Below are positions 23,395-34,817 of a DNA stretch of 64,000 nt, piece by piece (within the stretch, counting starts at the first letter, position 1; every line of letters starts with the position of its first letter). The translations under genes were made by a program, and so were the position numbers. Source of the stretch: Rana temporaria (taxonomy: Eukaryota > Chordata > Amphibia > Anura > Ranidae); NCBI RefSeq assembly GCF_905171775.1, contig NC_053499.1, forward strand, positions 26,848,526 through 26,912,525, in the 5' to 3' direction. The notes under the pieces are model-generated. The model was given only the letters and a program-made list of their open reading frames with translations. It had not been told where the DNA came from and did no database searches.

Positions 23395-24480
23395 TTTTAC
23401 CCTCTCTGTGCATCTGTCCCCCTCTCTTCTCCCCCTCTGTGCATCTGTCCCCCTCTCTTCTACCTCTCTGTGCATCTGTCCCCCTCTCTTCTACCCCTCT
23501 GTGCATCTGTCCTCCTCTCTTCTCCCCCTCTGTGCATCTGTCCCCCTCTCTTCTACCCCTCTGTGCATCTGTCCCCCTCTCTTCTACCCCTCTGTGCATC
23601 TGTCCCCCTCTCTTCTACCCCTCTGTGCATCTGTCCCCCTCTCTTCTCCCCCTCCCTGCATCTGTCCTCCTCTCTTCTCCCCCTCCCTGCATCTGTCCCA
23701 CTCTCTTCTCCCCCTCTGTGCATCTGTCCCCCTCTCTTCTCCCCCTCTGTGCATCTGTCCCCCTCTCTTCTCCCCCTCTGTGCATCTGTCCCCCTCTCTT
23801 CTCCCCCTCCATGCATCTGTCCTCCTCTCTTCTCCCCCTCTGTGCATCTGTCCCCCTCTGTGCATCTGTCCCCCTCTCTTCTCCCCCTCCGTGCATCTTT
23901 CCCCCTCTCTTCTCCCCCTCCCCGAATCTGTCCCCCTCTCTTCTCCCCCTCCCTGAATCTGTCCCCCTTACTTCTCCCCCTCTGTGCATCTGTCTCCCTC
24001 TCTTCTACCCCTCTGTGCATCTGTCCCCCTCTCTTCTCCCCCTCTGTGCATCTGTCCCCCTCTCTTCTCCCCCTCTGTGCATCTGTCCCCCTCTCTTCTC
24101 CCCCTCTGTGCATCTGTCCCCCTCTCTTCTCCCCCTCCATGCATCTGTCCTCCTCTCTTCTCCCCCTCTGTGCATCTGTCCCCCTCTCTTCTCCCCCTCT
24201 GTGCATCTGTCCCCCTCTCTTCTCCCCCTCCGTGCATCTTTCCCCCTCTCTTCTCCCCCTCCCCGAATCTGTCCCCCTCTCTTCTCCCCCTCCCTGAATC
24301 TGTCCCCCTCTCTTCTCCCCCCTCCCTGAATCTGTCCCCCTTACTTCTCCCCCTCTGTGCATCTGTCTCCCTCTCTTCTCCCCCTCTGTGCATCTGTCTC
24401 CCTCTCTTCTACCCCTCTGTGCATCTGTCCCCCTCTCTTCTCCCCCTCTGTGCATCTGTCCCCCTCTGTGCTGCTGTCCC
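23395..24480. repeat. Pyrimidine-rich minisatellite, 33-bp unit, about 33 copies
   Basis: Unit CTCTGTGCATCTGTCCCCCT plus CTCTTCTCCCCCT. Because 33 is a multiple of three, five or more overlapping frames are open on both strands; none has gene-like composition. A block around 23790-23960 recurs around 24130-24340, so there is higher-order duplication. The plus strand is almost purine-free in long stretches. Confidence 0.95.
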
Positions 24481-24859
24481 CCTCAATATCTCAGGATGGA
24501 GCAGGTAAACCCTGTCCAATCACATAACTGAAACATTGTAACTGCCTGTGATTACAATGTCTCCATTCATTTTCAGTGCAGCGGAGGCTGCTGAGAAAGG
24601 GACTGGGGAATATGTGTCCCTAGTCCCTTTCCCTGTCTCAAAGGGGAGATGTCAGAGGTCTGTTAAGACCCCTGATATCTCACTATAGCCCCCCAACAGG
24701 GCTGATCAAATAAAAAAAAAAAAAAAAAACACACTGACACTGTCCCTACATCTCCCCCACCCCCCTTAAAAAAAAAGAAAGCATTGTAAAAAAATAAATA
24801 AAAATACTGACACATGTGCCACTGTCACATGAGAATAAATAAAAGTATTGGTAATCGAA

Positions 24860-25290
24860 ATAGACATACAGTTGTACCCTATATGGCCAAAGCTATTCAT
24901 GCGGTCACCCCTCCAAATGATTGAATTCAGGTGTTTTCAATGAAGGGTACTGTAAATGCTACAGCATACAAAGACATTTTAGACAATTAGTATCTTCCAA
25001 CCTTGTGGCAAATTTGGCCAAATTCCTTTTCTGTTCAAACATGACTGTGCCCCGAGCACGACGCCGGCTCCATAAAGTCAGGTTTGATGTGAAGGAAAAC
25101 AAGTGACCTGTACAGTGTCCTGGCCTCAACCCTACTGAACACCTTTGGGATGAATTGGAATGAATATTGCAAGTCGGGTCTTCTCATCCAACCTCGTACC
25201 CGTGGGAAACCTTCCAGGAAAAGTGGAGGCTGTTCTAGCCAGAAAAGGGCCAACCCTATATTAATACCTATGGTTTTGGACTAAGATGTC
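24860..25290 (+). pseudogene. Degenerate DNA-transposon fragment, Tc1/mariner-like transposase remnant
   Basis: Starts GTACCCTATATGGCCAAAGC, a typical transposon end. Near 25118-25160 the plus strand reads GLNPTEHLWDELE then a stop; this resembles the DLNPIE-NLW block around the last catalytic residue of Tc1/mariner transposases. The sequence continues to ATATTAATACCTATGGTTTT GG. Most of the transposase is deleted, so it is a remnant. Confidence 0.55.
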
Positions 25291-25575
25291 TAACAAGCTC
25301 ATGTTGCTGTGATGGTCTGGTATCCACAACTTTGTAACCCATAACAAGTAATCATTTGGCGTTGTCCTATCTGCTCTATGGTGATAAAATAAAATAATCT
25401 TATACTGTTTGCATTTTATCTTTGCTTTTGCAGTGTATAGGAAGTTTATTTCTTGGTTTTAAGCACTGGGTTCTTATATCTACATTTGTGAAATATCTTA
25501 CATTCTCTTCCATAGGTGTGCGCACAGGGAGTGCCGGATGTGCCTGGGCACACCCTAATCGCCCCATGTGCATTA

Positions 25576-26096
25576 GTATTAAAGGGGTTGTAAAGGTACA
25601 ATTTCTTTTTTCCTAAATAGCTTCCTTTACCTTAGTGCAGTCCTCCTTCACTTACCTCATCCTTCCATTTTGCTTTTAAATGTCCTTATTTGTTCTGAGA
25701 AATCCTTACTTCCTGTTCTTCTGTCTGTAACTCCACACAGTAATGCAAGGCTTTCTCCCTGGTGTGGAGAAAGCCTCTTGAGGGGGGAGGGGGCGAGCAG
25801 GAGTGTCAGGACGCCCACTAACACACAGCTCCTTTCTCTATCTGCAAAGTAGAGAGTGTCCTGACTTGCCTGCTCGCCCCATCCCCCCTCAAGAGGCTTT
25901 CTCCACACCAGGGAGAAAGCCTCACATTACTGTGTGGAGTTACAGACAGAAGAACAGGAAGTGAGGATTTCTCAGAAGAAATAAGGACATTTAAAAGCAA
26001 AATGGAAGGATGAGGTAAGTGAAGGAGGACTGCACTAAGGTAAAGGAAGCTATTTAGGGGGGGGGGGGGGGAAATCCTTTTACAACCCCTTTAAGG
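25576..26096. mobile_element. Long fold-back element, arms about 230 bp
   Basis: Left arm from AAAGGGGTTGTAAAGGTACA; right arm ends TTTTACAACCCCTTTAA. The arms pair almost perfectly through CTTCCTTTACCTTAGTGCAG, TGGTGTGGAGAAAGCC and TGTGTGGAGTTACAGACAG, around a short loop near 25810-25850. No coding capacity; a MITE by structure. Confidence 0.85.
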
Positions 26097-26271
26097 CCGG
26101 CTTCACATATGTGGGGGTTTCCATGCATCCAATTTGTATGACATGGAGTCGGGTCACACAGGTCCAGGGAGGGTCCTGTGTGTGTTTGGTTGCAAAATCG
26201 GGCAAAAATTTTCATCTAAATTGGTGAACAGGCGCAAACCCAAAGCCGCACATATGTGAATCCGGCCTCAA

Positions 26272-26402
26272 TCATGTCTCCCCTTTCCCTTCTTTCCTCC
26301 AGACTCTACATATTAAGTTCCTGAAGTCGCTCTCGATATGTTTTATCTCCCAAATCTTTCACCATTTTTGTTTCTCATCTCTGGACTTTCTTATCGATAT
26401 CT
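26272..26402 (-). pseudogene. L2/CR1-like LINE fragment (RT C-terminal region)
   Basis: On the minus strand the sequence reads, with stops, RETKMVKDLGDKTYRERLQE, then SLEERRERGDMIEA, the conserved region downstream of RT in L2/CR1-type LINEs. It is short, carries stop codons, and is clearly dead. Confidence 0.6.
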
Positions 26403-26419
26403 TACAGTCGGCATGTTTG

Positions 26420-26580
26420 CGGATGATCAGGAGGAGGAGGAGTCACAGACTGCCCAGAATTTAAGATGGAGTCCCAGATGGTCCACAGTGACCTCCTGAG
26501 TGCCTTGTGAAGTCACCTGAGGGACGGGGGGGACGGGACATTTCACTGATTACAAGGAAGCCTCTTGTCCTCACAATAAA
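26420..26580 (+). other. Weak candidate terminal exon of an unknown transcript
   Basis: After TATCTTACAG (ending 26407) the plus strand reads GMFADDQEEEESQTAQNLRW and on to a TGA at about 26496; an AATAAA follows at about 26575. It is apparently unique sequence, but no family is recognised, and a chance acceptor beside the LINE fragment is as likely. Confidence 0.15.
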
Positions 26581-27289
26581 CTAAACTGATCATCTCCGCT
26601 AAAGACCAATTTATTCAGTTGAAATTTCCACCTAGGATTAATTATACCCCAGAGTCTGCATCGCATCAACCCCACCAGCAGATATCAGACTGAGATAGGC
26701 ACATTTATCACATGGTGTGGAGTTGTCCTTAAATCCCAAATTGGGGGACGGCAGTGGTCGCCTTGATCTACAGGAAGCAGGTCCAAGCAGCAGATTCCAT
26801 TCATCTGCTTCTTACGTTTAGTTCCCCTATGGCTCCTCTTCTGTTTAGCAGAGACCACCTGCACACATGCCGACTGTAAGAGGTGGGTGCAAGCTGAGTG
26901 GCTCACCCATGGGTGGCCTCAACTGAGTCACTCGGCTTGCATTAGCCTGCATCTGTCCTTTACAGCTCCCATGGACGGGGAAATGGAGATGTTAAACTAG
27001 ACTAGCGCATTTTACCCCTGGATGAGAACTACTCATTGCCAATGCTTACCAGCCCACAGCATTGCAGTAAGCCAATGTATCGCTCCTCTAATGCAGACAC
27101 AACCTCTGACCTTTCTATACAGCGACACTACGACTAGGAGAAATCAGCAATGACAGGGGAGCTCTCCACTCTTCTGTCACCAATCACACACCTGTACAAA
27201 GCACTCCCTCCCTCTCCAAAGAGCTCACCCTAAGGACCCCTGGAGGGTTGTAGGATTGTCACATTAACCTCCTTGAAAAGCCAAGAAAA
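26581..27289. other. Unassigned, apparently single-copy sequence
   Basis: Balanced base composition with no recognised repeats, unlike the surroundings. It could be untranslated sequence of an unknown transcript. No convincing coding frame. Confidence 0.3.
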
Positions 27290-27299
27290 AAAATAAACA

Positions 27300-27508
27300 T
27301 ATACGTGACAAAATACTTTATTAAAAGAGCTTACATTGGTACAAAATATTTGTATATAACATAATAAATTATAAAAATGATTTCCCGAACCAGAACAAAA
27401 TACAAAAATATTTTAACATCCATCTGCCAACTTTTTATTTTTCAATAAATTCTAAAGCCCTAAAGCAGGCCATACATTAAGCACCGTCCCCCAATTGGCT
27501 GGAAGCAC
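27300..27508 (-). other. Possible 3'-terminal exon of a minus-strand transcript
   Basis: On the minus strand a strong acceptor (CTTTTCTTTTGCAG, ending at 27509) is followed about 190 bases later by AATAAAGTATTTTGTCA (signal near 27312-27317). Only short frames are present, so it could be a noncoding 3' UTR exon. No gene identity. Confidence 0.25.
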
Positions 27509-27640
27509 CCTGCAAAAGAAAAGAAGGTGTAGAGGGTGATAATGTGGCTGGCGAATGAGGAAGATAAGGTTTTGGAAGAATGAGAATTCACACCCACGTG
27601 TGGACCTGCTTTGCTGGAATATGAAAAAAAAAAAAAAAGG

Positions 27641-27679
27641 TGTGTGTGTGTATATATATATATATATACACACATACAT

Positions 27680-27748
<69 letters not shown>
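27641..27748. repeat. Compound (TG/TA/CA)n microsatellite
   Basis: TG, TA, CA and again TA dinucleotide runs; spurious YIYI frames on both strands. Confidence 0.95.
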
Positions 27749-27753
<5 letters not shown>

Positions 27754-27814
27754 TACACCCCTGTGTATTGCAAAAGAGCAGCGTGTTTTGGCTGCGGGTG
27801 AGGGAATGTGTGCA

Positions 27815-28025
27815 GTTTACATTCTCCTATACTCCATAGCGCACTCCATGCATCCTCACATTCTCCTATATTCCATAGCGCACTCCATGCATCCCCATAC
27901 ACTCTCCTTTACAATATAGCACACTCCATGCATCCTCATTCAATCTCCTATACACCAGAACGCACTCCATGCATCTCCCACACTCTCTCCTATACTCCAT
28001 ACATCTCCCATACACTCTGCTTACT
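27815..28025. repeat. Short minisatellite, about 39-bp unit, five copies
   Basis: Units resemble CATTCTCCTATACTCCATAG CGCACTCCATGCATCCTCA; copies diverge toward the right end. Confidence 0.8.
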
Positions 28026-28079
28026 GCTAATCTAATGACACTTACTATCTCTCTGATGGATGTGAGATGTAATCTCCGA

Positions 28080-28335
28080 TTTGTCCACTGGATGGCGCTG
28101 TGCTGGTAATGTCAAACGAGCGGTGAGAAGACTCCTTCTGCCTCGCTAGCGTTTTTCAAAATGGCGCCCACCCCCCACCCCCATTCACCAATCAAAGCGA
28201 GCGCGAGTCCACACCATCAACCGTCCTTTCCCCCGTGCTGGGCGCGCTGTACAGTATAGGAGAGGAGTACTGATAGCTGGAGAGAGGAGGATTCAGCTTT
28301 CTCCTCCCTCCAGCCTGCAGGTGGCAATAGAGAGC
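28080..28335. promoter_or_regulatory. Promoter-like GC-rich patch, gene unknown
   Basis: Contains AAAATGGCGCCCACC (about 28158-28172), a CCAAT box in CACCAATCAAAGC (28188-28200) and several CpG-rich words, between microsatellite and polypyrimidine DNA. It could be the start of the minus-strand transcript suggested at 27.3 kb, or a repeat-borne CpG patch. Confidence 0.25.
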
Positions 28336-28435
28336 GTCCATGTGCAGTAAGGGAAGGCTACCGCTTTGCCTCAGTCTTTATCCCCCTTGTCACATGACTG
28401 GAGGGAGGAAGATGTTTCACACACAGTGACCCCCC

Positions 28436-29412
28436 CAAACCCCCCTTCTCTTCACCTCCCCCTCTCTTCCTTTGACCCCCCCCCCCCCAGACACCCCCTC
28501 TCTTCCTCACCTCCCCCCCTCTCTTCCTCACCCCCCCTCTCTTCCTCACCTCCCCCCTCTCTTCCTCACCCCCCCTCTCTTCCTCACCCCCATCTCTTCC
28601 TCACCTCCTCCCCCCTCTCTTCCTCACCTCCCCCCCCTCTGTTCCTCACCCCCCTCTCTTCCTCACCTCCCCCCCTCTCTTCCTCACCTCCCCCCCTCTC
28701 TTCCTCACCTCCCCCCTCTGTTCCTCACCCCCTCTCTTCCTCACCTCCTCCCCCCTCTCTTCCTCACCTCCCTCCCTCTCTTCCTCACCCCCCCCCTCTC
28801 TTCCTCACCCCCCCTCTTCCTCCCCTCCTCCCCCCTCTCTCTCTTCCTCCCCCCCCTCTCTTCCCCCCCCTCCCTCTCCCTCCCCCTCTCTCTTCCTCCC
28901 CTCTCTCTCCCCCTCTCTCTCTCTTCCTTCCCCCATCTCTCTCTCTTTCTCCCCCCTCTCTCTCTTCCTCCCCCCTCTCTCTCTTCCTCCCCCCTCTCTC
29001 TCTCTCTCTTCCCCCCCTCTCTCTCTTCCCCCCTCTCTCTCTCTTCCTCCCCCCTCTCTCTCTTCCTCCCCCTCTCTCAATCTCTTCCTCTCTCAATCTC
29101 TTCCTCTCTCTCTCTCTTCCTCCCCTCTCTCTCTTCCTCCCCCTCTCTCTCTTCCTCCCCCTCTCTCTCTCTTCCTCCCCCTCTCTCTCTTCCTCCCCCC
29201 TCTCTCTCTCTCTTCCTCCCCCCTCTCTCTCTCTCTTCCTCCCCCTCTCTCTCTCTTCCTCCCCCTCTCTCTCTCTTCCTCCCCCTCTCTCTCTCTTCCT
29301 CCCCTCTCTCTCTCTCTTCCTCCCCCTCTCTCGCTCTCTCTTCCCCCCCTCTCTCTCTTCCCCCCTCTCTCTTCCCCCCCCCTCTCTCTTCCTCACCACC
29401 TCCCCCCCCCCC
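28436..29412. repeat. One-kilobase polypyrimidine tract (CCTCTCTTCCTC)n
   Basis: The plus strand is nearly all C and T. Left part: 20-24-bp units CCCCCTCTCTTCCTCACCTC; right part: (CTCTCT)nTTCCTCCCC. Mirror symmetry and long homopurine complement make triplex (H-DNA) formation plausible. Large open frames on both strands are artefacts. Confidence 0.95.
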
Positions 29413-29540
29413 CGGGGTGATCGGAGATGTGGAGGTGCAGGAATTGGGCTGATCTGGGGAGGTGCAGGCATTGGGACTGATCTGAGGTGTGGAGGTGCAG
29501 GGATTGGGACTGATCTGAGGTGTGGAGGTGCAGGAATGTT
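29413..29540. repeat. Three 34-bp tandem units next to the polypyrimidine tract
   Basis: Units of the form GGAGGTGCAGGNATTGGGACT GATCTGAGGTGT. Flanking sequence to 30060 shows no gene. Confidence 0.75.
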
Positions 29541-30062
29541 TCTAACTTTTATTCAGGTAGTTTACAGCATTTACTTTATAACAAATAATTTTCGTGACTG
29601 AGTGTGTGAAGGGTTTTTTTTTTTAGTTTTTTTTTTTTTATAACCCCTCAATTTATTTGAAAACATTTTTTCGGGAAGTCGTGCTCAAACGGTTGGTTGC
29701 CCCTGACCCAGTATCTAAAAATGCAGTTGTAAACTTTATTACAAAATCAAATAAAAGATTACACATGGAACCTTTTAATTCTAGGTTACTGGTACGTTTT
29801 ACAAAGATTGTTTACGAGCCTTTACTTTACAATGCATGGATTAAACTTAACAATATTCTTTTTTACTTTCTCTTTCTTTGCCATAGAGTACTTTCATTTT
29901 TGTAAGCAAATTAGGTGATTTTTTTTTAATCCTACTCATGACTGGATGGTACTGTTTGGTACACTAAAGGGAATTAATAAATGGTGGTGTAGACTCCCTT
30001 TAGAATTCCGTCAGAGCGCAGGTACATGAATCTGTCTGTACTGAGGTCGGAGTGTCCACACT

Positions 30063-30272
30063 GGGTACTAGGGATGAGCTCCAGCGTGTTCACACAGTCC
30101 ACGTGCAGAGCCCGCCAGGAAGTCTACACGGCGCTGCGCTAACCACAGTCAGGGAGACATTTCCCGATCTCTGCAGCTGAGCATCAGGACAATGATTAGC
30201 GCAGCGCCATGCAGACTTCCTGGCGTGCTCTGCACATGGACTGTGCGAACACGCCGGAGCTCATCCCTACTG
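30063..30272. mobile_element. Fold-back MITE (GGGATGAGCTCC ends)
   Basis: GGGATGAGCTCCAGCGTGTT at left and CACGCCGGAGCTCATCCCTA at right; arms pair through AGGAAGTCTRCACGGCGCTG. A diverged relative lies at 47905-48112. Confidence 0.8.
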
Positions 30273-30356
30273 GGCACTTCTTTTTTTCATTCCACTGCGG
30301 AAGGCCAGGAAATCTCCTAGCTGACAGCTACATGGGACTGAGGTGACAGCCTAGTG

Positions 30357-30492
30357 CAGTGATGGCGAACCTTGGCACCCCAGATGTTTTAGAACTACAC
30401 TTCCCATGATGCTCATGCACTCTGCAGTGTAGTGGAGCATCATGGGAAATGTAGTTCCAAAACATCTGGGTTGCCAAGGTTCACCATCACTG
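30357..30492. mobile_element. hAT-type MITE, 136 bp, with 8-bp target duplication
   Basis: An almost perfect hairpin from CAGTGATGGCGAACCTTGGC to its complement ending CCATCACTG. It is flanked by identical GCCTAGTG at 30349-30356 and 30493-30500. The 8-bp duplication and CAG...CTG ends are hAT hallmarks. The near-perfect arms suggest a recent insertion. Confidence 0.92.
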
Positions 30493-30562
30493 GCCTAGTG
30501 CGTAAAGCTGTCACACAACCTGCTCTAAATTCCTCCTGTATACCAGCTCAGCATGGGTCTAA

Positions 30563-30925
30563 AGGCCTGTACACACGACCGGATTTTCCGACAACAAATG
30601 TGTGATAGCAGGGTTTTGTCAAAAAATCTGACCGTTTGTATGCTCCATCGGACAATTGTTGTCGGAATTTCCGACTACAAATGTGTGCTGTCGGATTATC
30701 TGATCGTGTACACAAGTCCATCGGTAAAAAAATCCTAAGTACAAACATGCATGCTCCGAACCAATGCTAACAATAAGACAAAGAGCTGAAAAACCTTGTA
30801 CTTTCGTGTATGTTGGCTGACAAAGTACTGCCGTCTGTATGCAGACGCTGTTCACGGCCAACGCACTTTGGACAAAAATCCACAGATTTGTCCGATTGAA
30901 ATCCGATCGTGTGTACGAGGCTTAA
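30563..30925. mobile_element. GTACACACGA fold-back MITE, family B, copy 3
   Basis: GGCCTGTACACACGACCGGA at left and TCCGATCGTGTGTACGAGGC at right, with internal TGTCGGATT-type inverted words. Confidence 0.8.
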
Positions 30926-31449
30926 ATTACTGCCAGTTTCCTAATTTTAGAACTGGCAGTAATTGTCATTGCTATAGTGACAAGTGTTTTTAAAGTGGCA
31001 GTTGTAAGACCTACATGAATCTGCCAAAAGTTTCAGTAATGTTACCGACACGTATGCAGATACTTGCCTGAATTAGGTGTAGATATTTGAATCTCCCTGA
31101 TTGTTTTAAGGTGGAAATAAATTCTGTGGAGTGGCTTGATTTCCCCATAATGTATGCCCAGGGTCACTCTCAAGTAGAACTAAAATTTCACTTTTAACAC
31201 AACTGTAGACAGGTAGAAGCTGCAGTATATTCACCAACCTGAAGGTGGCATTATATTTTTATTTTATTACATTTATAAAATATTTTATTACATTTTTAAT
31301 TACATTTTTCTCTTACTCTTATATTTTTTATAAAGTTTTAACAAATAACTAATTTAGAGATATGTGAGTTTATATATGGGTGATTTTAGGGTTGGTTTGA
31401 CCAATATGAATTGTTTTATATATAATAAAGGATTAGCAACTAGGTAATG

Positions 31450-32191
31450 GCCCGGATTCACAAAGCACTTGCGCCGACGTATCTCAAGATACGCCGACGT
31501 AAGTACAGATGTGCGCCGTCGTATCTATGCGCCGACCCACATACTAAGATACGCCTAAAAATAGGCTTCCTACGACCGACGTAACTTGCCTACGCCGGCG
31601 TAGAGTCGGCGCATATTTACGTTGGGCGCATTTGCCGCTCCTATTGATTTTCTATGCACATATGCAAATGAGGGAGATACGCCGATTCACGAACGTACTT
31701 GCGCCCGGCGCATAATATACGCGGTTTGCGTAAGTCGTACGTCCGGCGTAAAGTTATTCCCCATATATGAGGCACAACCCATGCAAAGGTATGGACCAGC
31801 CATCGTATCTTTTGTCGTTTACGTTGTGCGTGAATATGACTAGGCGTAGGTTACGTTCACGCCGTAGGCAGTGATCCATCGTATCTTAGGGAGTAGTTCC
31901 GACGTGATTCTGAGCATGCGCACTGGATGCGTCCACGGAACGGCGCATGCGCCGTTCGTTATTCGTATCTTTATGGCGCTCGGCCCATCATTTGCATGGG
32001 GTCATGCCTCATTTGCATGGCTCACGCCCACTTCCACTTACGACGACTTACGCCTAAGAAACACAGCGCAGATTTGGTGGCAAGTGCTTTGTGAATTCGG
32101 TGCTTGCCTCTCTGCGCTGCGTCGGCGTAGCGTAAAAAAGATACGCTACGGCGGCATAAATATGCGCCGATGTATGTGAATCCGGGCCCTA
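31450..32191. mobile_element. CG-rich fold-back MITE, family A, copy 2
   Basis: Ends GGCCCGGATTCACAAAGCAC and GTATGTGAATCCGGGCCC. Interior TACGCCGGCG, GCGCATGCGCCG and GTGCTTGCCTCTCTGCG landmarks match other copies. Confidence 0.85.
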
Positions 32192-33360
32192 GTCTGTAAA
32201 GGTGGCCGTGAGATGATATTTGTAGTTATCAGTTTGCTCCGAGTATGTATTCTGATATGTGGCGATTTTAGTAATTGGGTTTCGCTTTGGAACACTCAAG
32301 TGTGATTGATGTCTCCCAATGTCTTTAAACATTTATGTTAAAGTGGAAATAAACTTCCATCTCTGACATTTACCTATAGGTAAGCCAATAATAAGACTTG
32401 CCTACAGGTAGTGTAAATATTTCCTAAATGTGCACCCAGTAGTGTATTTAGGTTTTGGGCTGCCCTAGGCCTGACTAAACTTGTGCAGCCCCTAATTTAA
32501 ATATTACCCACCCCTTTCTGTCAAGGCCACACCCCTGAAATTTTCGAGTGGGGACACTAGTTCTGAGGGCCTGGGGGAGGGGGGGTCAATGAATTTCCTT
32601 AATTTGCATAGATTTCCTCTCACTTCCTGTTTGGCTATGGGGCAGGAAGTGAAAGGAAATCTCTGCAATGGGACAGGGATGGTAAAAATAGAAACTGACA
32701 GGGGGCTTTAACCCTCCATTACTCTATCCAAAATGAAAAAAAAAAAAAAGGTGTTGTCTATAGTTCTACTTGAAGCGGATACAAGAGATACGATGGAATA
32801 GCATGCCACACAGATCTCGTAATATCCCCTGGGGAAACAGCTGTTGTTGTGACCTACTGGTAATGCAGGGGGTCATGAAGTGAGGTGAGCTGCTAGTGTG
32901 CACAGGTGAAGGATAGCATGGGCACCTTGTGGATTTTTTCCAACACTGTGGTGGAATACTACCCCAATGGACTACTATAATTAATGAGTTTATAGACATT
33001 TTGCACTTTATATTTTATTTTCGATTATATTCTTTTGCTTCAGTTTAGCACAGTGATAATATCACTAATTGCTTATTTTTGCACTTTATTTTATGGTACA
33101 CTGTAATGTATTAATGAATAGAAGTAGCGCTACACTCATTTTGGATTAAAATGAATTGTATTGAGTGTGGTGAAAACGCTTTGTGGTGTTAGCAGTAGCT
33201 GGTATATTTTCGATGTGTATTCATTTATTAGAGTTAGGTTACCCTAATTAAGAAAACATTTTTGTTAAATTGGGCAGCCATCTTGACTGAGAATTCCATA
33301 CATAGTGGAATTTTCCATCATTCGGTGTGCCCACAATCTGGGAGTAAGATAGGGACAGAG
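32192..33360. other. AT-rich DNA with repeat fragments; no gene seen
   Basis: No coding signal. A short inverted segment around 32590-32670 (TTTCCTCTCACTTCCTGTTT / GGCAGGAAGTGAAAGGAAA) is likely another MITE fragment. Confidence 0.4.
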
Positions 33361-34090
33361 GGCTAGATTCACGTAGCTGCGCCCATTCGTATGGCGGCGC
33401 AGCGTATCGTATTTACGCTGCGCCGGCGTAAGTTTGAGAGGCAAGTGCTGTATTCACAAAGCACTTGCCTCCTAACTTACGGCGGCGTAGCGTAAATGGG
33501 GCCGGCGTAAGCGCGCCTAATTCAAATGATGACGAGGGGGCGTGTTTTATTTAAAATAATGGTGACCCTGCGTATTTTACGTTTTTTACAAACGGCGCAT
33601 GCGCCGTTCGAGAAAGAATCCCAGTGCACATGCTCGAAATTTAGCCGTAAATCGTCATTGCTTTCGACGTGAACGTAAATTACGTCCAGCCCTATTCGCA
33701 AGCAACTTAAAATTCAAATTTCGAAGCGGGAACGACGTCCATACTTAACATTGGCTGCGCCTCCTAATAGCAGGAGCAACCTTACGCCGAAAAAGCCTAA
33801 CGTAAACGACGTAAATAAATTGCGCCGGCCGTACGTACGTTTGTGAATCGGCGTATCTAGGTAATTTGCATATTCTACGCCGAAAACAATGGAAGTGCCC
33901 TCTAGCGGCCAGCGTAATATTGCACACAAGTATACGCCGCCACATTCATGTTACGTCGGCGGAGGAAGCCTATTTTTTGAGCGTATCTGCCTTTGAGAAT
34001 CGGCGTAATGATACGCCGGCGCAGATTTGAAATTACGGCGGCGTATCTGGAGATACGCCGCCGAAAATGCTACCTGAATCTAGCCCAGAG
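33361..34090. mobile_element. CG-rich fold-back MITE, family A, copy 3
   Basis: Ends GGCTAGATTCACGTAGCTGC and GCTACCTGAATCTAGCCC. The interior closely resembles copy 1 (AAAGCACTTGCCTCCTAACT, GGCGTAGCGTAAATGGG). Confidence 0.85.
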
Positions 34091-34119
34091 TCTAGTTAGG
34101 AAGGAAGCGGGGCTATTAT

Positions 34120-34570
34120 TAAAGAGGAAGTAAACCCTCTGGGGAAGTTTCACCTACAGGTAAACCTAGATTAAGGCTTACCTGTAGGTGTTTGCAATAT
34201 CTCCTAAACCTACACGGTTTAGGAGATATTTCCCAAAAAGAATGCACCGTTTCCTAACGCGAATGCGCACTGGGAATGCGGGTTTTGTGAATGGCTAATG
34301 CCAGCTTTGACGGCTCCCGCGCGCATGCGCAGAGTGACGTCTTCGCCGCTCCGGCCAATCACAGCGCCGGAGCACCGATACCCGGAAGTAACCTTCCTGA
34401 GAGATGTCTGCGGCCGGAGGGGGAGACGAGGACAGCTTCGGGGGCTTTGATCCAAGGTAAGTAATTCATAATGAGCTAGTATGCTGGTCACACTAGCTCA
34501 TTATGCCTTTGTCTTGCAGGTTTTTTTTTTGTTTTTTTTTTTGGGGGGTTTACAACTGCTTTAAAGTGGA
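34120..34570. repeat. Interspersed frog-type repeat with promoter-like core
   Basis: AAGAGGAAGTAAACCCTCTG start, an internal palindrome TCTCCTAAACCTACACGGTTT AGGAGATA, a GC-rich core with GCGCATGCGCAG and CCGGAAGT, and an AAGGTAAGT donor-like end. Considered a dispersed repeat, not an exon. Confidence 0.5.
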
Positions 34571-34817
34571 GTTTCCATCCCAATTTTTTTTTTCATCATT
34601 GTGCTCATTAGACCTAAAAAAGGAAAACATTTTTTTTTTTTACTCATCTGGAAATGCCTGTTGCTATGCAGTCCCACAAAATCTGCCTTTGGAATCACCT
34701 AGGATCCTGACATCATCTCCCTCTAATGCTGTGCGCTACCCAATTATCACTCCCCATCCAAGACTTCCAGGAAGTAACTGCAAAATGACAACGGTGTGGA
34801 CATAGTTTTATAAACTA

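Noticed and set aside
23226..24508. Frames up to 367 residues on both strands
   Set aside because: Artefact of the 33-bp minisatellite; composition is only Ser, Pro, Leu, Cys or Arg, Gly, Glu.
28366..29601. 411-residue Pro/Ser/Leu frame and Arg/Glu/Gly antisense frame
   Set aside because: Low-complexity polypyrimidine tract; no conserved domain or gene structure.
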